Source: Paraspadella gotoi
Lineage: Eukaryota > Chaetognatha
NCBI GenBank assembly: GCA_051294375.1
Contig: CM119263.1
Coordinates: forward strand, 21,932,494-21,996,493
Direction of reading: 5' to 3'
DNA length: 64,000 nt
Numbering within the stretch: position 1 is the stretch's first letter; each line of letters opens with the position of its first letter. The position numbers and the translations under genes are program-made. The notes under the pieces are model-generated. The model did not search any database and was not told where the DNA came from. It saw only the letters and a list, made by a program, of their open reading frames with translations. Positions 23,209 to 61,466 of the stretch are shown in pieces.

Positions 23209-23722
23209 GTGTCTTTTATCCATTTTTTTATAAATAACTATAAAAATATAGTGACTGGCCATCATAAGGATTGTCCAGCTCAATTTTTTCCCCGAAAGAG
23301 TCCACAAACGCCAAGGGACCCCAGCAGCTGGGTTTAAAAGAAATTAACTCAATGTAATTAAAACGATGGAAGTCATGGCAGCTGTCAGAAATATGGTGGG
23401 GTAAGAAAATTCTTCGTTGCAGTCCGTCTGTCTTCAATGAGGAAAAAACAAGGGAGGCAAAAATGATTTCTAAGAAAAGGTAAATATGGTGTATAAATAA
23501 TATAGTAAATCTAAGAAAGGAATACTTTACAACCAAGGAAACTAATAATTAACATGAAATAAAATTATCGAAAAAAATTAGAAAGAAACTTTTAAGAGAC
23601 GATTGCACGAACATTTAAAGGAACCAAATAAAGAACAGAGAACAAACTAACGGAAAGAACAACACGAACGAAACGAACGAAACTGCGAACGATGACGCCA
23701 CGCCAATACGTCTGTTCCGCAG

Positions 23723-49347
<25,625 letters not shown>

Positions 49348-49396
49348 CTTTTAAGAAATAATGTGGGTTGCTTGGTTATTTGAAGTATATTTTTGT

Positions 49397-49402
49397 AATA
49401 AA
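49397..49402 (+). terminator. Poly(A) signal AATAAA of gene 2
   Basis: Canonical hexamer 50 bases after the stop at 49347. Confidence 0.75.
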
Positions 49403-50567
49403 ACCAGTTTTTAATTTAGTTTATAAATTGTAATGAAAAGAAAAAGAATTTGAAGACTGGAAATGTAATTTTTTAAAAAATGTAAAATTGTCATTTCAAG
49501 TAGGCGCTTCCTTGTCTTCCTAAGTTGCTCATCATAATTTTTATTCGTACGATCAATTGTTTTAGATCTTTTATCTTAATTTTCCAGATCTATTTAATTT
49601 TACATTTTCGTATTTGTGTTTTGCATGACAATTCATAGCTATTTTGTTGACACGTACGTTCGCAACGCCTTTGCTCAGATTAGCGAGACATCTCTTATAT
49701 CTGGCAAAACAAAAGCAACATATTGTTTTAGCATTTAGTAACATATGTTGACATAAACCGAATCACGTGATCACAATCTATTGGGCACAGAGCCTGCAAT
49801 GTTCAATGCCTTGTTTGTTCGAACGAATACAATATGGCCTACTAATATTGTGCGTGAAATGAAAATGAATCGTCCAGTGTCTTTTGTTTTAAACATTTCG
49901 TGTCCTCGATGGTCAGAATTCAACGTCGATTCGGATGCCCGCCGGCGAAATAGGGTTACGAGCTTGAGATAGTCACGTGACCTGGACATGACTCAAAACT
50001 CGATCTGCATTCGGAGTTTCGGTGTCTCGATCTCTGATTTTCTGTTTTACTCGCCCTTCAATGGTCAACGTCGTTTTCGTAAATCAGGTAAGTTTATTTT
50101 CTAACTATTCTTCAGTTAATAGTCTCGTTTCATATCGCTACCGTTTGTTTCCTCATTGATGTTACATTTCTGGTAGTTATTTTAAAGTAGTTTGGTGCAG
50201 TTGCTCGTTTATTTAAATCGTGAGCGACTGACCGTGCTTAATCTGTCATCATTACTCGCGTAATCCTGTCTCGGGAACGAGCCGATTATTGTCATTGCTA
50301 CTTTTTCTCAAGACGGAAACAGATTTAATTGTGGATTTTATTCTTTACGGTAAATATTGGATTACACAAGTTGGAAAAAAAATTAAAATAAAACTAAAGT
50401 AACCAAAAAAAGTAATGGATTCCGAATGAGGAGTTCCGATCCAATAGATCATAAGAGTCGAATCATGACGTCAAGTCTCTAAACCTGAGATTAATTTAAT
50501 CTGAATAACGGGCGAATCGTTTCCAAAAATGAAACATATTATAGTAACTGACGACTGTTATTTGTAA
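49403..50567. other. Convergent intergenic region between genes 2 and 3
   Basis: About 1.2 kb between the 3' ends of a plus and a minus gene. It contains E-box CACGTG at about 49764 and 49975 in AT-rich DNA. No gene recognised. Confidence 0.5.
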
Positions 50568-51228
50568 TCATCCGTTACCGTCAACCTTGAGTTCCAATCT
50601 GGCCATTGATCTTCGGATAGGAGGAAGGGGGTCCGAGCTTTCGTCGACCTCCGTCAGATCGGTCTCTGGTCGCCTGGGAGAGAGAAAACAAAATAGCGCT
50701 CATTGAGACGTTTTGAGACAAAATTACAAAATTAACAAAATTACACATGAAACCGCCAGACTCGCCTGTGGTACGTTTCGTCTTCCGTCAGATCATTTTC
50801 CGATGATTGCCTGTAAAATTGGTAATAATTCAGTGTGTGAGTGAAAGAGTGAGGGTGAGAAAAAAAGACAAATAAATTCAGAAACCGAACAATATTTTCG
50901 TGCTCACCTCGAACCAATTTCGTCCATTGTTAAATCTTCTTCCGAACGTCTATAATTATAATTATATTAATAAGGTAATATTTATAAAAATAATACACCA
51001 TTACGACGTAACATTGAGAAAGACGCAGGTAAATGCATCCTAACAGCACCACCTCGATTCAGATTTAAATTCATAACTCAGTCGAACCTGTAATCGCCTT
51101 CATCGTGATCGAAGTAGGAACCGGAGGTGACGCCCCCGAGTGCCACGCCCCCTTCAGGGTCGCCGGCGACGACGTCTTCGATCGATTGGCGCCCGAGACG
51201 CTCGGCCTCCGAGTCGCGGATGCTGTAC
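50568..51228 (-). CDS. Cytoplasmic-tail exons of gene 3 with repeated E-x-D-L-T motif
   Basis: Four consecutive exons share a phase-2 entry, so each can be skipped or duplicated without a frameshift where it also exits in phase 2. 51228-51088 reads YSIRDSEAERLGRQSIEDVV and SGSYFDHDEGDYR. 50949-50908 reads RRSEEDLTMDEIGS. 50810-50766 reads RQSSENDLTEDETYH. 50673-50568 reads RRPETDLTEVDESSDPLPP and ends in GNG. The last three exons share [S/P]-E-x(0,1)-D-L-T-x-[D/V]-E. The tyrosines are in acidic contexts typical of kinase sites. Confidence 0.7.
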
Positions 51229-54200
51229 CTGAACGGAAGATCGACGAAGTTTATTTTCCTCGTTGCTGTTGTGGTTACTACAATTTTTGTATTGGTTTTT
51301 TTTGTCCCTTTAATGACTAGTTTTATTATTAATCATCATCGTCGTCGTCGTCGTCGTCATCATTGAAAAGGACGACACCCAAAAGTCATTACTTTCTCAT
51401 CTTTCTCCTGTCGATGAGGATCGTCTTGACGATGGCGATGACGACGACGAAAAGGACGATGGCGACGACGATGCCAAGGACGAGGAAAGCGCTCACCCCG
51501 GACACTGAGTTTTCCGGGTGGTGGGGGCCATCGATGGGGGAGCGAGCTTGGGGTCAGGAGGGGGTGGGTGTTAGGGTGGGAAGAAGATGGAGAAGTAATT
51601 TAAACTGTGAATCAGATATATGTTAAAAGCATATTAAAGCGGATGAAGGCTTGAAGACTAAAACATGTTCGTTATTGTGAAAATAAAATTCGTTGTCCAA
51701 ATTCAAACTTTTTCGCTAAATGTTAAAAGCAAAAAAAACAAGTTTGAGCAAACAATGTCGGATCGGCCTAGGATAATTAAGCGGTAATAAGCAAATGGTA
51801 TCATAACAAATCATGACAGACTTTTAAATAAATCTATGAAAAAATCTATGAATCAATTGATCTATCAATCATTACCAGTAGCTGCACCAATACCAACTTG
51901 CATAATTTGGTCAACTTGCATAATTTGGTAATTTTGCATAATTTTATCAACTTGCATTATTTGGTCAACTAAGATAATTTGGTCAACTGACATCATTTGG
52001 TCAACTGGCATAATTTGGTCAACTGGCATGATTTGGTCAACTTGCTTAATTAGCTCAACTGGCATAATATGATCAACTGGGATAATTTGCTCAACTGGCA
52101 TAATTTGGTCAATTTTTCAGAATTTGGTCATTGAATAATTTGTTCAACTGGCATAATTCAATCAATCAATCAATCAGAGAGATAGTGAGAGAGAAACTTA
52201 CCGACGGACCGACAAAGTGGATTATAGAGTCGGAATCTGCTGATAAGCAGATCCGACTAAAAATATAAGACCACTCTTCACCAATACAAAATGGAAACTG
52301 AGAAAAAGTTTGAAATAATTTTCAAATTTATTTTGAGAGAGTGAACATGTTTCGACTTTAATTCAAGTCTTCATTCATAAGCACAGTGCTGATGAAGACA
52401 AAATAAATTGTTGTTGAAAATTATTTTTTACTTTTTCTCATTATATAACACAACGAAAGAAAGGATTTCACATAAAATAGAAACTAAACTTTCACCTGAA
52501 GGTAAAAATAATTAAGTAATAATTAAATAACTAATGAGGATTTTAAAAAATTAAACAAAACGATACAAAAAAGAATTTTGAAAAAAGAGTTGTTGCTAAA
52601 TTGATACCATCCACGACGGCTGAGGTGGTCGATTTGTCGTCGTTATTGTCGTCGTCATCGTGGTCATCCTTTCTGACTACAAACGACGACTTCGGTTTGC
52701 TCTTTGGTTTCTTTTTTCATCGACTCGGGTTTCTTGAGAGGTTTGAGAGTCGGCCTAAACGTCGGCCTAAAAGGTCGCTTCGAGCTCGGCACAAAGGTAG
52801 ACAGTGATGTTGGTTTGGTTATCACCGTTGTGGTCACTGGAACTGTGGAATTTGCTGACGGCCTGAAGGTTGACTTAGCGGTCGGTTGGGGTACAGCCGT
52901 TGTGGTAAGTGGGACTGTCGAGGTAGTTTCTACCAGCGTCGTCTTGATTATCTGGTTCGTTGTAGGCTCTACAGTAGTTTTAACGGTCAATGGTAAACTT
53001 GGCGGGTATCTGGGCATTGAAGTCGGCTTTTCCGTCGAATAGACTGGCTTTTTTTGAAATGTGGTAAATCTGACCGTCGGCTCGGTCGGTGTGAAGACTG
53101 ATTCCAATCTAACCGTTGAATTAGGGAGAAAGTCATGATTGTGATGTTCACTTGTAAGTCTATTCTCCGTTATGCCCGTGGAGCCGCTGAAGTGGCGGCC
53201 TTTGGTAGGGAAAGCAATACAGAACTTTACAGAAGATTAATACAGAATATTACTTATTACTAATAAGAATAAACACAAGTGGTGAAGGGCGTCATTGACA
53301 TCGCATCCTTTTTAGCCACTCCCAGGACTTCCCCCACTACCCTTTCGTTGATGAACCGCCTCGACTACGCCCCGCTTCCTCTCATTTTTGGCACCGCCTT
53401 AACCCTACCTCCACTCCGCCTTCACACCCCTCAGCCTCGCCCCCGACCCGCGTCCCTACCTGCGTCAATTTTAAACTCGCATTCTTCTCCTCGGTGAAAG
53501 TTGAACGCGTAGATCCCGGATTGATTGAAGGCATCGTCGACGCGATACTTGAAGATCTTGGCGACGACGGGGTGGACGGCGTCGTCGCTGCAGTTTCGAC
53601 GAAAGCCTCGAGCCGGCCCCATGTCGATCCCGCGGAGGAGAGAGTAGGTCTTCGTGGCGGCGACCGTTTCCGTCACCATCTTATTGACGGCGCCTTCGCG
53701 GTCGGCCTCGTCAACGTAAGTGAGGACGGGGATGTCGCCCGGACAGCCTCCCCAACACTGCAGGACGACGGGACGATCGACTTGAAGGATTTTCTCCACG
53801 GGAGGAGAGGGACTTTGTTTCAAGCTGATCTGGAGTTGGAAGTAGTGAGGATTGTGGAAAATGATTTGGAAAAGATTTTGTATTAATTTCTAATTCGTAG
53901 ATAAAAAATTATAATATATATATACTATATATAAAAGCTATATTTGAATAAATTATTCCAGCTTGCATGTTTTAATATAAAAGAAAACACCCTAAAGATT
54001 AAATTTAAATAAATAAATGATTATATATAAATAAGTAAAAAGAATTTGGATTAAATTAACATCTAAAACATAACATCTCCTGGCTAAAAAGTCAACATTA
54101 ACGCATTGTGACATTTTGACAATCTGCCAAATCCTGGACGCACATTAAACCCCGGGCCTCCGGCCACTCCTTTGACACGAAACCCCAGGGCGTTCTTATA

Positions 54201-54749
54201 TTCCTGCTGCCCTTTGACGCGAAAATAGTGCGGCAACGGCATCCTTCGCTTCTCCAGCGACTCGAACACGGTACACAAGTCGGTCCTCAGCAGGTCGTGA
54301 CCCGGTTCGTCGACGCCTTCGCGTATCGCGTCCTTCACCAGCTGCGTCGTCAGCGTCGGCCGCTGCTCGCTGACGTTGCAGAGATTCGCCGCACCCTCGG
54401 AAAAATATTCGATGGCGACGTGAAAGACGAGATTATCGGCGCCGGCGAGGAAGGCGTCGCAATCGTGGTCGGCGTTGTCGGGAAAGACGAGGAGGACGCC
54501 GCCGGCCGACGCCGCTTCGGAGGGATCGAAATCTATCTCGGTTCCGTTGAAGGAGCAAACGTTGACAATCACTTTGGGAGTGTCTCGGCCGGATAGTGAA
54601 GATGGAGCCTGCGACGAAATTATTGTCCTCGTTGTCGTTGTTAACAACATTGGCGAATCCATGGTTGAGATTTCGCCGTCGCTGCCCGAGACGAAAAGAA
54701 GGACGGCGATTACGACGATCGCCGTCGTGGAAGAAGAAAGTGGCTTCAT
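50568..54749 (-). CDS. Type I membrane protein with mucin-like stalk, eight exons, unrecognised
   Basis: Exons on the minus strand: 54749-54144, 53829-53460, 53097-52681, 51546-51393, 51228-51088, 50949-50908, 50810-50766, 50673-50568 (TGA). The sum is 1881 nt, an intact frame of 626 codons. Residues 1-26 (STTAIVVIAVLLFVSGSDG) form a signal peptide. The ectodomain has about eight cysteines (for example NVCSFNG, DHDCDAF, LQCWGGCPG, RRNCSDD, EECEF) and N-glycosylation sites. A Thr/Pro-rich stalk follows (TTTAVPQPTAKSTFRPSANS). The TM helix is SVSGVSAFLVLGIVVAIVLF and so on, with stop-transfer DRRKMRK. The acidic tail follows. The exon 3 to 4 join is least certain: the stalk frame stops at 52650, and I used the GTAGTC donor at 52680. 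No family recognised; a lineage-specific cell-surface receptor or adhesion protein is an inference. Confidence 0.7.
51893..52160 (-). repeat. 18-bp minisatellite in gene 3 intron
   Basis: About 14 imperfect units of TTTGGTCAACTGGCATAA on the plus strand. Because 18 is a multiple of three, the minus strand stays open over 78 codons and reads as repeats of MPVDQI. It lies in the intron between exons 3 and 4. Confidence 0.9.
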
Positions 54750-57096
54750 TCTAAAGGACGATTTTACTTGATTGGACTCCGAGGTTTATTGATAATTAAA
54801 TTTGAAACAAAACTGGTTAAAATCTTCGAATTTAAAAATGTTTAAATTGATATTAAAATACGCTACATGAACCAATTTGATTTTACTTCGAGCAGTGATC
54901 TCGACTTTTCGTGAATGACGCGAAAATTGAAAATTAAAACAAAAAGGAAACCTCAAAATTGATTTCGATTCCAAAAATTATTTTTACGACTAAAATAATT
55001 GTCTTGTTTTTCCGTCGCGAACCGCAGGCTTCGAAATATGGGGGTTGATCGTTTTTTGGGGGTGGAGCGGGGGTGGGGGGGAAGGGGTAAAAGTGATAGA
55101 TGGAGAAACAAAAGGGGCGAAAGGAAATTTGGGAGTAAAAAAAGGTGAGAATAAATGGTCGACAGAACGGGATAAGGGCAGAGTCGTTTAAATTTATTTG
55201 GCTGTTTTAGTCACCATCATGAAAAAGGCGGAAAGAAGGCGGTTGGAGAAAGGGGGAGGGGCGGTGGAGGGGTTAGCTGATCAGGGGCAAGCGGGAAAGA
55301 CCAGTCACTATTGCGTTATCCGTGCGTCACTGCCAACGAATGAGTCGTGATTAATCGTGATACGTCGTTCGGTATGTGAGTGTCTGTAAACTCACCAGCC
55401 AAGTCATTTTTAAGAGGAATTTTCTGCCACAATAATTTCCATTTTTCGCCCTGTCGCTGTTTCGATGACTAAGATATACCTCAACCTGTACTATATCTTA
55501 AAGCCACTGTTAAAAATTTCCCTTATTTCTTTTCCCGGATCGGCTTTAGCTTTATTTCTTTTTCCCGGGTCGGCTTTCTTTCTCGAACCAGCAGGTTTTT
55601 TTTTCTCGATCAAAGAGGATATCAAAACAACGAGGTTTTTCTGATTTGCAGACAAAAGAACATCAATTTTAAGTATTTCCTTCGCAGTTATAGTGAAACA
55701 TTACACAATGCGTTTGATTAAAATTAATAGACAGGCAGAATATAGTTAAGGAAAAGCTTTGTATTTTATATATGCGATTTTATTCGAATACAACGAGGTT
55801 GATTCGGTACAATCATCATCAACAAACAAACATAGACTAAGTCTGAGCAAACAAAAAACATTATAAAATAGAGAGAAAAAACAGTTAATTAAATAAAATT
55901 AATTAATTAAAATTTAAACAATTAAAAATTGTTCTTGTGTTGTAAAAAACGGAACAAGTTTCTGAAGAACAGTATTTTTCATTGTATATATCTTTGAGAT
56001 AAAGGTTTTCTTACGATTATTAAATGGTCTGGCCTTGTTAATAACTGCATATTTATCTTTCACAAAAAAAATGTTCTTTATTTTACTTTACTTTGAACTA
56101 CATTTTTCTCCCTTGACTTTGAAAAGATGATAATTGATAATTGTCGTCTTCATCCTCCGTGACTTTCACTGTCGTGGTCGTCGTCGTCGTCGTTGACGTC
56201 ATCGTCGTTCCAATAATCGTTCGGATACAATCTGACCAAAATCTAAGCTCACAATGTTCATGGTCGCTCTGGCGGTCTTAAGCCAATAACGTCACGATCG
56301 GCTGCATCAGATATTTTTTCGAAGTCTCGTTGGAACGTTTGGTGTTTTTCCTACGTCAGTCCTGATCTTGCGTTTTTTAAGGTTTTTCTAGTTTGACAAT
56401 GGATTGCAATTTCTTGATTTCTCAATCGGATAACCTTAGTACAGTAAGCATGATAAATTCCGTCCTTCAATTTTAATTTAAAGTGGCCTTTTAACGTTTA
56501 TATCTGGACGACGATCGCTTACTAAAGCGAAAGCAATTGCAGGACAAGCGGAAGGATTGTCACGATGTCCGATAAAAAATCAACGCAAGTCGTCGTCGAG
56601 TTGCGACTATAAAGTTCGACGAATCATAGTGCGAAACCTGTTTTTGCTTTTGATTTCTTTCATTTTGTCCGACGTCGAATATGTATGACGACGACAACAA
56701 CAACGACGTTTCAAGGTCGAAACTCAAAACTCGGAACACGAAAACCTTACAAAAGGAATTTAATTAGGGCGGGATTATATTAAAATTAAATTCATGAAAA
56801 AATGTTTTTCTTTTCATTGGGGTTTCAATTCGTTGTTTTTGAGTTACAAGAATTTCGTTGTACAGTATATGCAACAAAGAGCCTTTTATCGCGCTCCTCA
56901 TCAACGCAATTTAAATTAAACTTTAAATTAAACTTTAAATTAATAAAATTTATTTTGTCTCACAATTAAAACATCTATGCTTGGACGAAGTTCAGAAATG
57001 TTATCATCTTTTTTCTTTTGTTCAATTTTTTTGTATATTAATGGTGACGACTCAATCCATTTGTTAGATTCAGATTAGTAATCTCACTATCTCTCT

Positions 57097-57134
<38 letters not shown>

Positions 57135-57139
57135 CTCTC

Positions 57140-57172
<33 letters not shown>

Positions 57173-57707
57173 TCTAAATCTTCTCCGTTCCGTTCTCTCT
57201 CGATTTACAATACGTTCCTTTGATATCCAAAAATCTAATTCGATCGTCGATGAAACGAAATTCTTTTCGTCCCCAACCAAAGACAAAGATCATTTTGGGA
57301 GCGGATCATCGCCTCTGGGTCCGTCTTCGGGACAAATCTGAAATCAGCCTCTGGAATTTCTGGATCAAGAGCCGAAAGACTCATGGAACCGGTTCTTTTT
57401 GCTCTACATTTTTGAGAAACGTTTTCTAAAGGGGAATTCCCTGTCGTCGTTGCTCTCGTTCTCCATGTATAATTATTAATTGTATATGTATATATGCGTT
57501 CTCTATGGTTCGTGCAAGATTTTACCGTTCGCCAACCGTCATAAACATCGTCAATATTTGTTAATTTATTTTTATTCATATTATGTTTATTAATTCTAAG
57601 TTAATTCTAAATTGATTCTAAATTGACACCATTTTCACAAGTTGTAATCCATTCTAACAACAGTACTTGTTCTCTCTCTCCCTCCAGCGCTCCTCATTCG
57701 CCCCACC
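54750..57707. other. Divergent intergenic region between genes 3 and 4
   Basis: About 3 kb between two diverging starts, so likely to hold both promoters. Contains a GTC-rich run with TGACGTCATC near 56195, a poly-G patch at 55060-55090 and a TC microsatellite at 57089-57172. A possible 5'UTR intron of gene 4 ends at CTCTCCCTCCAG (57687). No gene recognised. Confidence 0.5.
57089..57172 (+). repeat. (TC)n microsatellite
   Basis: Interrupted TC tract in the intergenic region. Confidence 0.95.
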
Positions 57708-59800
57708 ATGTCTTCGCCGGCCGTTCGCATCAACACCTCCGTCTCCACCTCCCCTCCTCTTCACCCTCCCACCTCCATCGTTTCCTCCCTTCACCTCGCG
57801 CCCCCGCTCGCCTTCAAGAGACAAAACATCCTGGCCTCCGTCTCTGCCGCAGCCTCAGCGCCGACATCCTCCAGCATCTCGTCGTCGTCGTCCTTCGTGA
57901 ACCTCTCCACCTCCGGCGCGGAGAGGATCGTCCGCGAGGCCTTCGGCGATCGCCTCCCGAGTCTCGTCATCTTCGACAAGGACGGGACGCTCATCTGCTT
58001 CCACTCTATGTGGAAGCCCTGGCTCGAAGGCTTCGTGGCCAGGTAAAATCGTTGTCAAGCAAATTTTTTTTTTAAATTTAATTAATTATCATGGTAATCT
58101 TATTTGAATATTGTAGAAATTTATCTGCAGATTATTTCTTTCATATGTTGAATCGCTTTTCTTATAAATTATACAAAGTTTTATTACATTATTTAAAGTT
58201 ATCATCAGTAAACTTTTGTAAGGATTAAGTTTCTGAAGAATTTCTATTATTTGTATTGTTGCTCTACTTGACCAATGACCACCGGTCCACCCCCATTCCC
58301 GCCTTTCTCTCATCCCTCATCCCTCATCCCTCATCCCAATCTCTCTCTTCCAACCCTCCAGGGTGGAGTCCGCTTCGGGCCTTCCTTTCCAGGATTCCCT
58401 CTTCTCTTTGTTCGGCTTCAACCCGAAAAGACGAAAGTTCGAACCCGGACTCTTGGCTGAAGGGACGATGTGTCAGTGCAAGGCCGCGGCGAAGGAGACC
58501 ATCGCCGAGAGGGTTGGGGCGGAGAATGCGGAAGAGGTGAGTGGGAAAAGGGTGGGGGGGTGGATAATGCGGAAGTGGTTAGGGGGTTTAGAAAAAGGTT
58601 GTAATAGAAAGCTAAAGAAAAGGAGTCGAAAATGGCCAAAAGAAGACGAAACAGGAAGACAAAAAGTGTGAGAAGGTTTAGGAGAATCCGGACAAAAACT
58701 AGAAGCAGGTGTGCCAGAGAGAACATTAGCTCAGCTCAAGGTATCACCGGGGAGAGGTGAGATTTTTGGGTCAACCAGGAGTAGATTAAACGGTAGCAAA
58801 GTTAAAAAGAAAAAAAATTGTAATGGCCAAAAGAAATTGAAAACTGAACCAGAAAATAATAAAATGAAATATTAAACTAAATTACCATAAAATAATCTGT
58901 TAAAACTCTTTTCTTCCAATTCCCCCTGTCTTCTCACATTGTAAGATCATCGACTCGTGTTGGGAGGATTGCGATACCTCCTCCTCTCACACGCTGCGCG
59001 CTACGTGCGACGTGAGACGTCTCCTATCGGCGTTGAAGGCGCGCGGCGTCAAAGTCGCCATGTGCACCGCTGACTCGCGGGCTGGGGCGTTGGGCGCCAT
59101 CGAGAAGTTGGGCGTGGCTGACATGTTTGACATTATTGTCGCGGGTGAGAAAAATCAGTTGAAAGCAATGAAATTATTCTGTCAAGCCGGAAATCAATAA
59201 ATTAAGTTATCATTGAATGAAATGCTAAATCAATCAAACCAATCGAATTAACAAATAAATTTGATAAATATAGAAATAAATATAAATCAAATCAATAAAA
59301 TAAATTAAAAAAGAATAAATGAATGAATCTATCAATAATTTATTTATTCAATCAATACAAGCCTTTCAATAAATCAAATCAACTAAATCAATCAATTAAA
59401 TCAATCATTCCAGGCGGCGATGAAGACTCTAAGCCGAAACCGGATCCTCACAACGCGCTAAAGATTTGTCGAGTCTTAGGAGTGGAACCCATAAAGGCGA
59501 TGATGATCGGCGACACCCGCGCCGATACTGAGATGGGGAAAAATGCTGGGCTGGGACTTACCCTGGGTAAGGAATCTAAATTTGAATTAGGGCAAAACCG
59601 GTTTTTTTTTTCTTTTAGACGTAAGGAGTCGATGGCGATAAGAACGACAAAGGCCGATTGTTTACAAAAAAAAACCTTGTTGCAATTTCACAGGCGTTTT
59701 GAGCGGCATCGGCCAACAGCGCGATCTTTATCTTGCCGATCTTTTGGTGAACAACGTCGACGATCTATTTCAATTATTCCCTTCGCTGAATCAACTGTGA
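57708..59800 (+). CDS. HAD-superfamily phosphatase (phosphoglycolate phosphatase-like), five exons
   Basis: Exons 57708-58042, 58362-58536, 58946-59144, 59414-59566, 59694-59800 (TGA 59798) encode 322 residues with phase-consistent joins. HAD motif I is [11 protein letters not shown] (nucleophile Asp, acid/base Asp). Motif II is MCTADS. Motif III is the lysine of SKPKPDP. Motif IV is [18 protein letters not shown] cap-like segment lies between motifs I and II ([13 protein letters not shown] and [16 protein letters not shown]). The first ~80 residues are Ser/Pro/Ala-rich without acidic residues and could be a mitochondrial targeting or disordered extension. The predicted reaction is Mg-dependent phosphoester hydrolysis. 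The substrate cannot be read from sequence. All catalytic residues are present. Confidence 0.9.
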
Positions 59801-61275
59801 AATTATCTCACGAATCTCACATTTCATTGTGACTCTTACTACACTAATATACGTACAAACAGTGTTAGCTCGTATTTTACGTCTTGTTTTCTTAAAGCAC
59901 AAATTTGATTTCTTTTTAGTAGTAGGTAAACTTTTTTTCTCAACATGTTTTGTCCACAACGTTTTCAGTCTTTTTCTCAACTAACTACTATGTAGTTTTA
60001 TAATACGTTTATATTTTCTTGACGAAAATTATTTTTCCGAATTCGTTCGATTCGCTTCGTTTCGAAGCAAAATAATATTAGGAGAATTTTCTCTATAGAT
60101 TCTTTTTTGTGACTAGTGAAGACATAGTAAATTTGTATGTTGTTCTTATTGATTGTATTTGGAACACGAAATTATTTACTGACATAATCTAGTTTTTATT
60201 GTAATACTGCTTTTTTTTTATGAAGGAGTTTCCGTTAAAATCAGGAGCTAATTTACGTTTTTACAAATGAATGAGATATTGACAAAAATGAATTCTTCTT
60301 CTCTAAATCAATCCCTTATCACTTCTCAGCAGCATGTAATAAGCTCCTTCAAAACTCCCTGTCTCTTAATGAGCCGTCGCTCGGATTGTGTGCTTGCTTT
60401 TTAAACTTTAAACTATTTTAGTCAATTTAAAATTAATTTCATTTAACAAAACTCGTCTTAATTGGTCTCTTTATTACTATCTCTTTATCCCATTATCTCT
60501 TAAACTCTAAAACCTTCTTTGATCTCTCATCCCATCTCTCCATCCGTCCGTCCTTTCATCACTCGGCGCCCCGTCGTTACGCCTTAAAATCTTCCCTAAA
60601 TCACTACGGGAAAAGAATAACGGAATAATTAGGAAAGGTCGGAGCATCCCCGGGAGCTTCACTACGGTTTTGAAGGAATGGGAATATTTTAATTATTGAA
60701 ATGAGATAGAACGGAAATGCTAAGTAGTAGTTAGGACTGATCGATTTAATATAATGATTAAATTTAGCTAATATAGATTAACAAAATTTATTCAGCCTGG
60801 TATTGATCATATAAAAGTTAAATCATTCGGTTACATACATAGTGGTACGTGCGTAGGATACCTAATCGTTGGATTTTATTTTTCTAACGAATTTATTCAT
60901 TCAGTCGAAGCGCAGCAATCGGTGGCGCCCTCCCGTGGCGAAACCCGTAACTCTAATCATCACAACAGCAAAAAAAAAAAACGAAACAAAAGACGCGGTG
61001 GACGATTAATTACGGTCGCGTTGACGTCCCTTCCCGCCCGAAGCGAAGTAACGCCGACAACAACCACAAAGACAACAAAGACCGGAAAAAAAGAAATATA
61101 AATAGTGGAATACTTTGTTTACTTTTATCTACGACCTTAACTATAATTATTGGAAATGATTAGGGCTAGACAAGAAAGAGGAAATTGGGAAAGGAAAAAT
61201 CTAAACAAAGAAAAAACCGCAAAAGTTTTCTCTTTTGTGAAAGTGATTAATAAATCTCCCAGTTAAAACCTCAAG
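59801..61275. other. Intergenic region 3' of the HAD gene
   Basis: AT-rich, with no gene, tRNA or element recognised. A GC-richer patch at 60900-61080 (GGTGGCGCCCTCCCGTGGCG) has no supported exon. Confidence 0.5.
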
Positions 61276-61390
<115 letters not shown>

Positions 61391-61466
61391 GTCGATCTGA
61401 AAAACCATTTCCGTTTAACTCTTGAGGGGGAGGTGGAAGAACGGGAGAATGAGATGGCTCGCAAGT

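Noticed and set aside
57220-57429. 69-codon open frame upstream of the HAD gene
   Set aside because: No recognisable motif, no splice sites in phase with gene 4.
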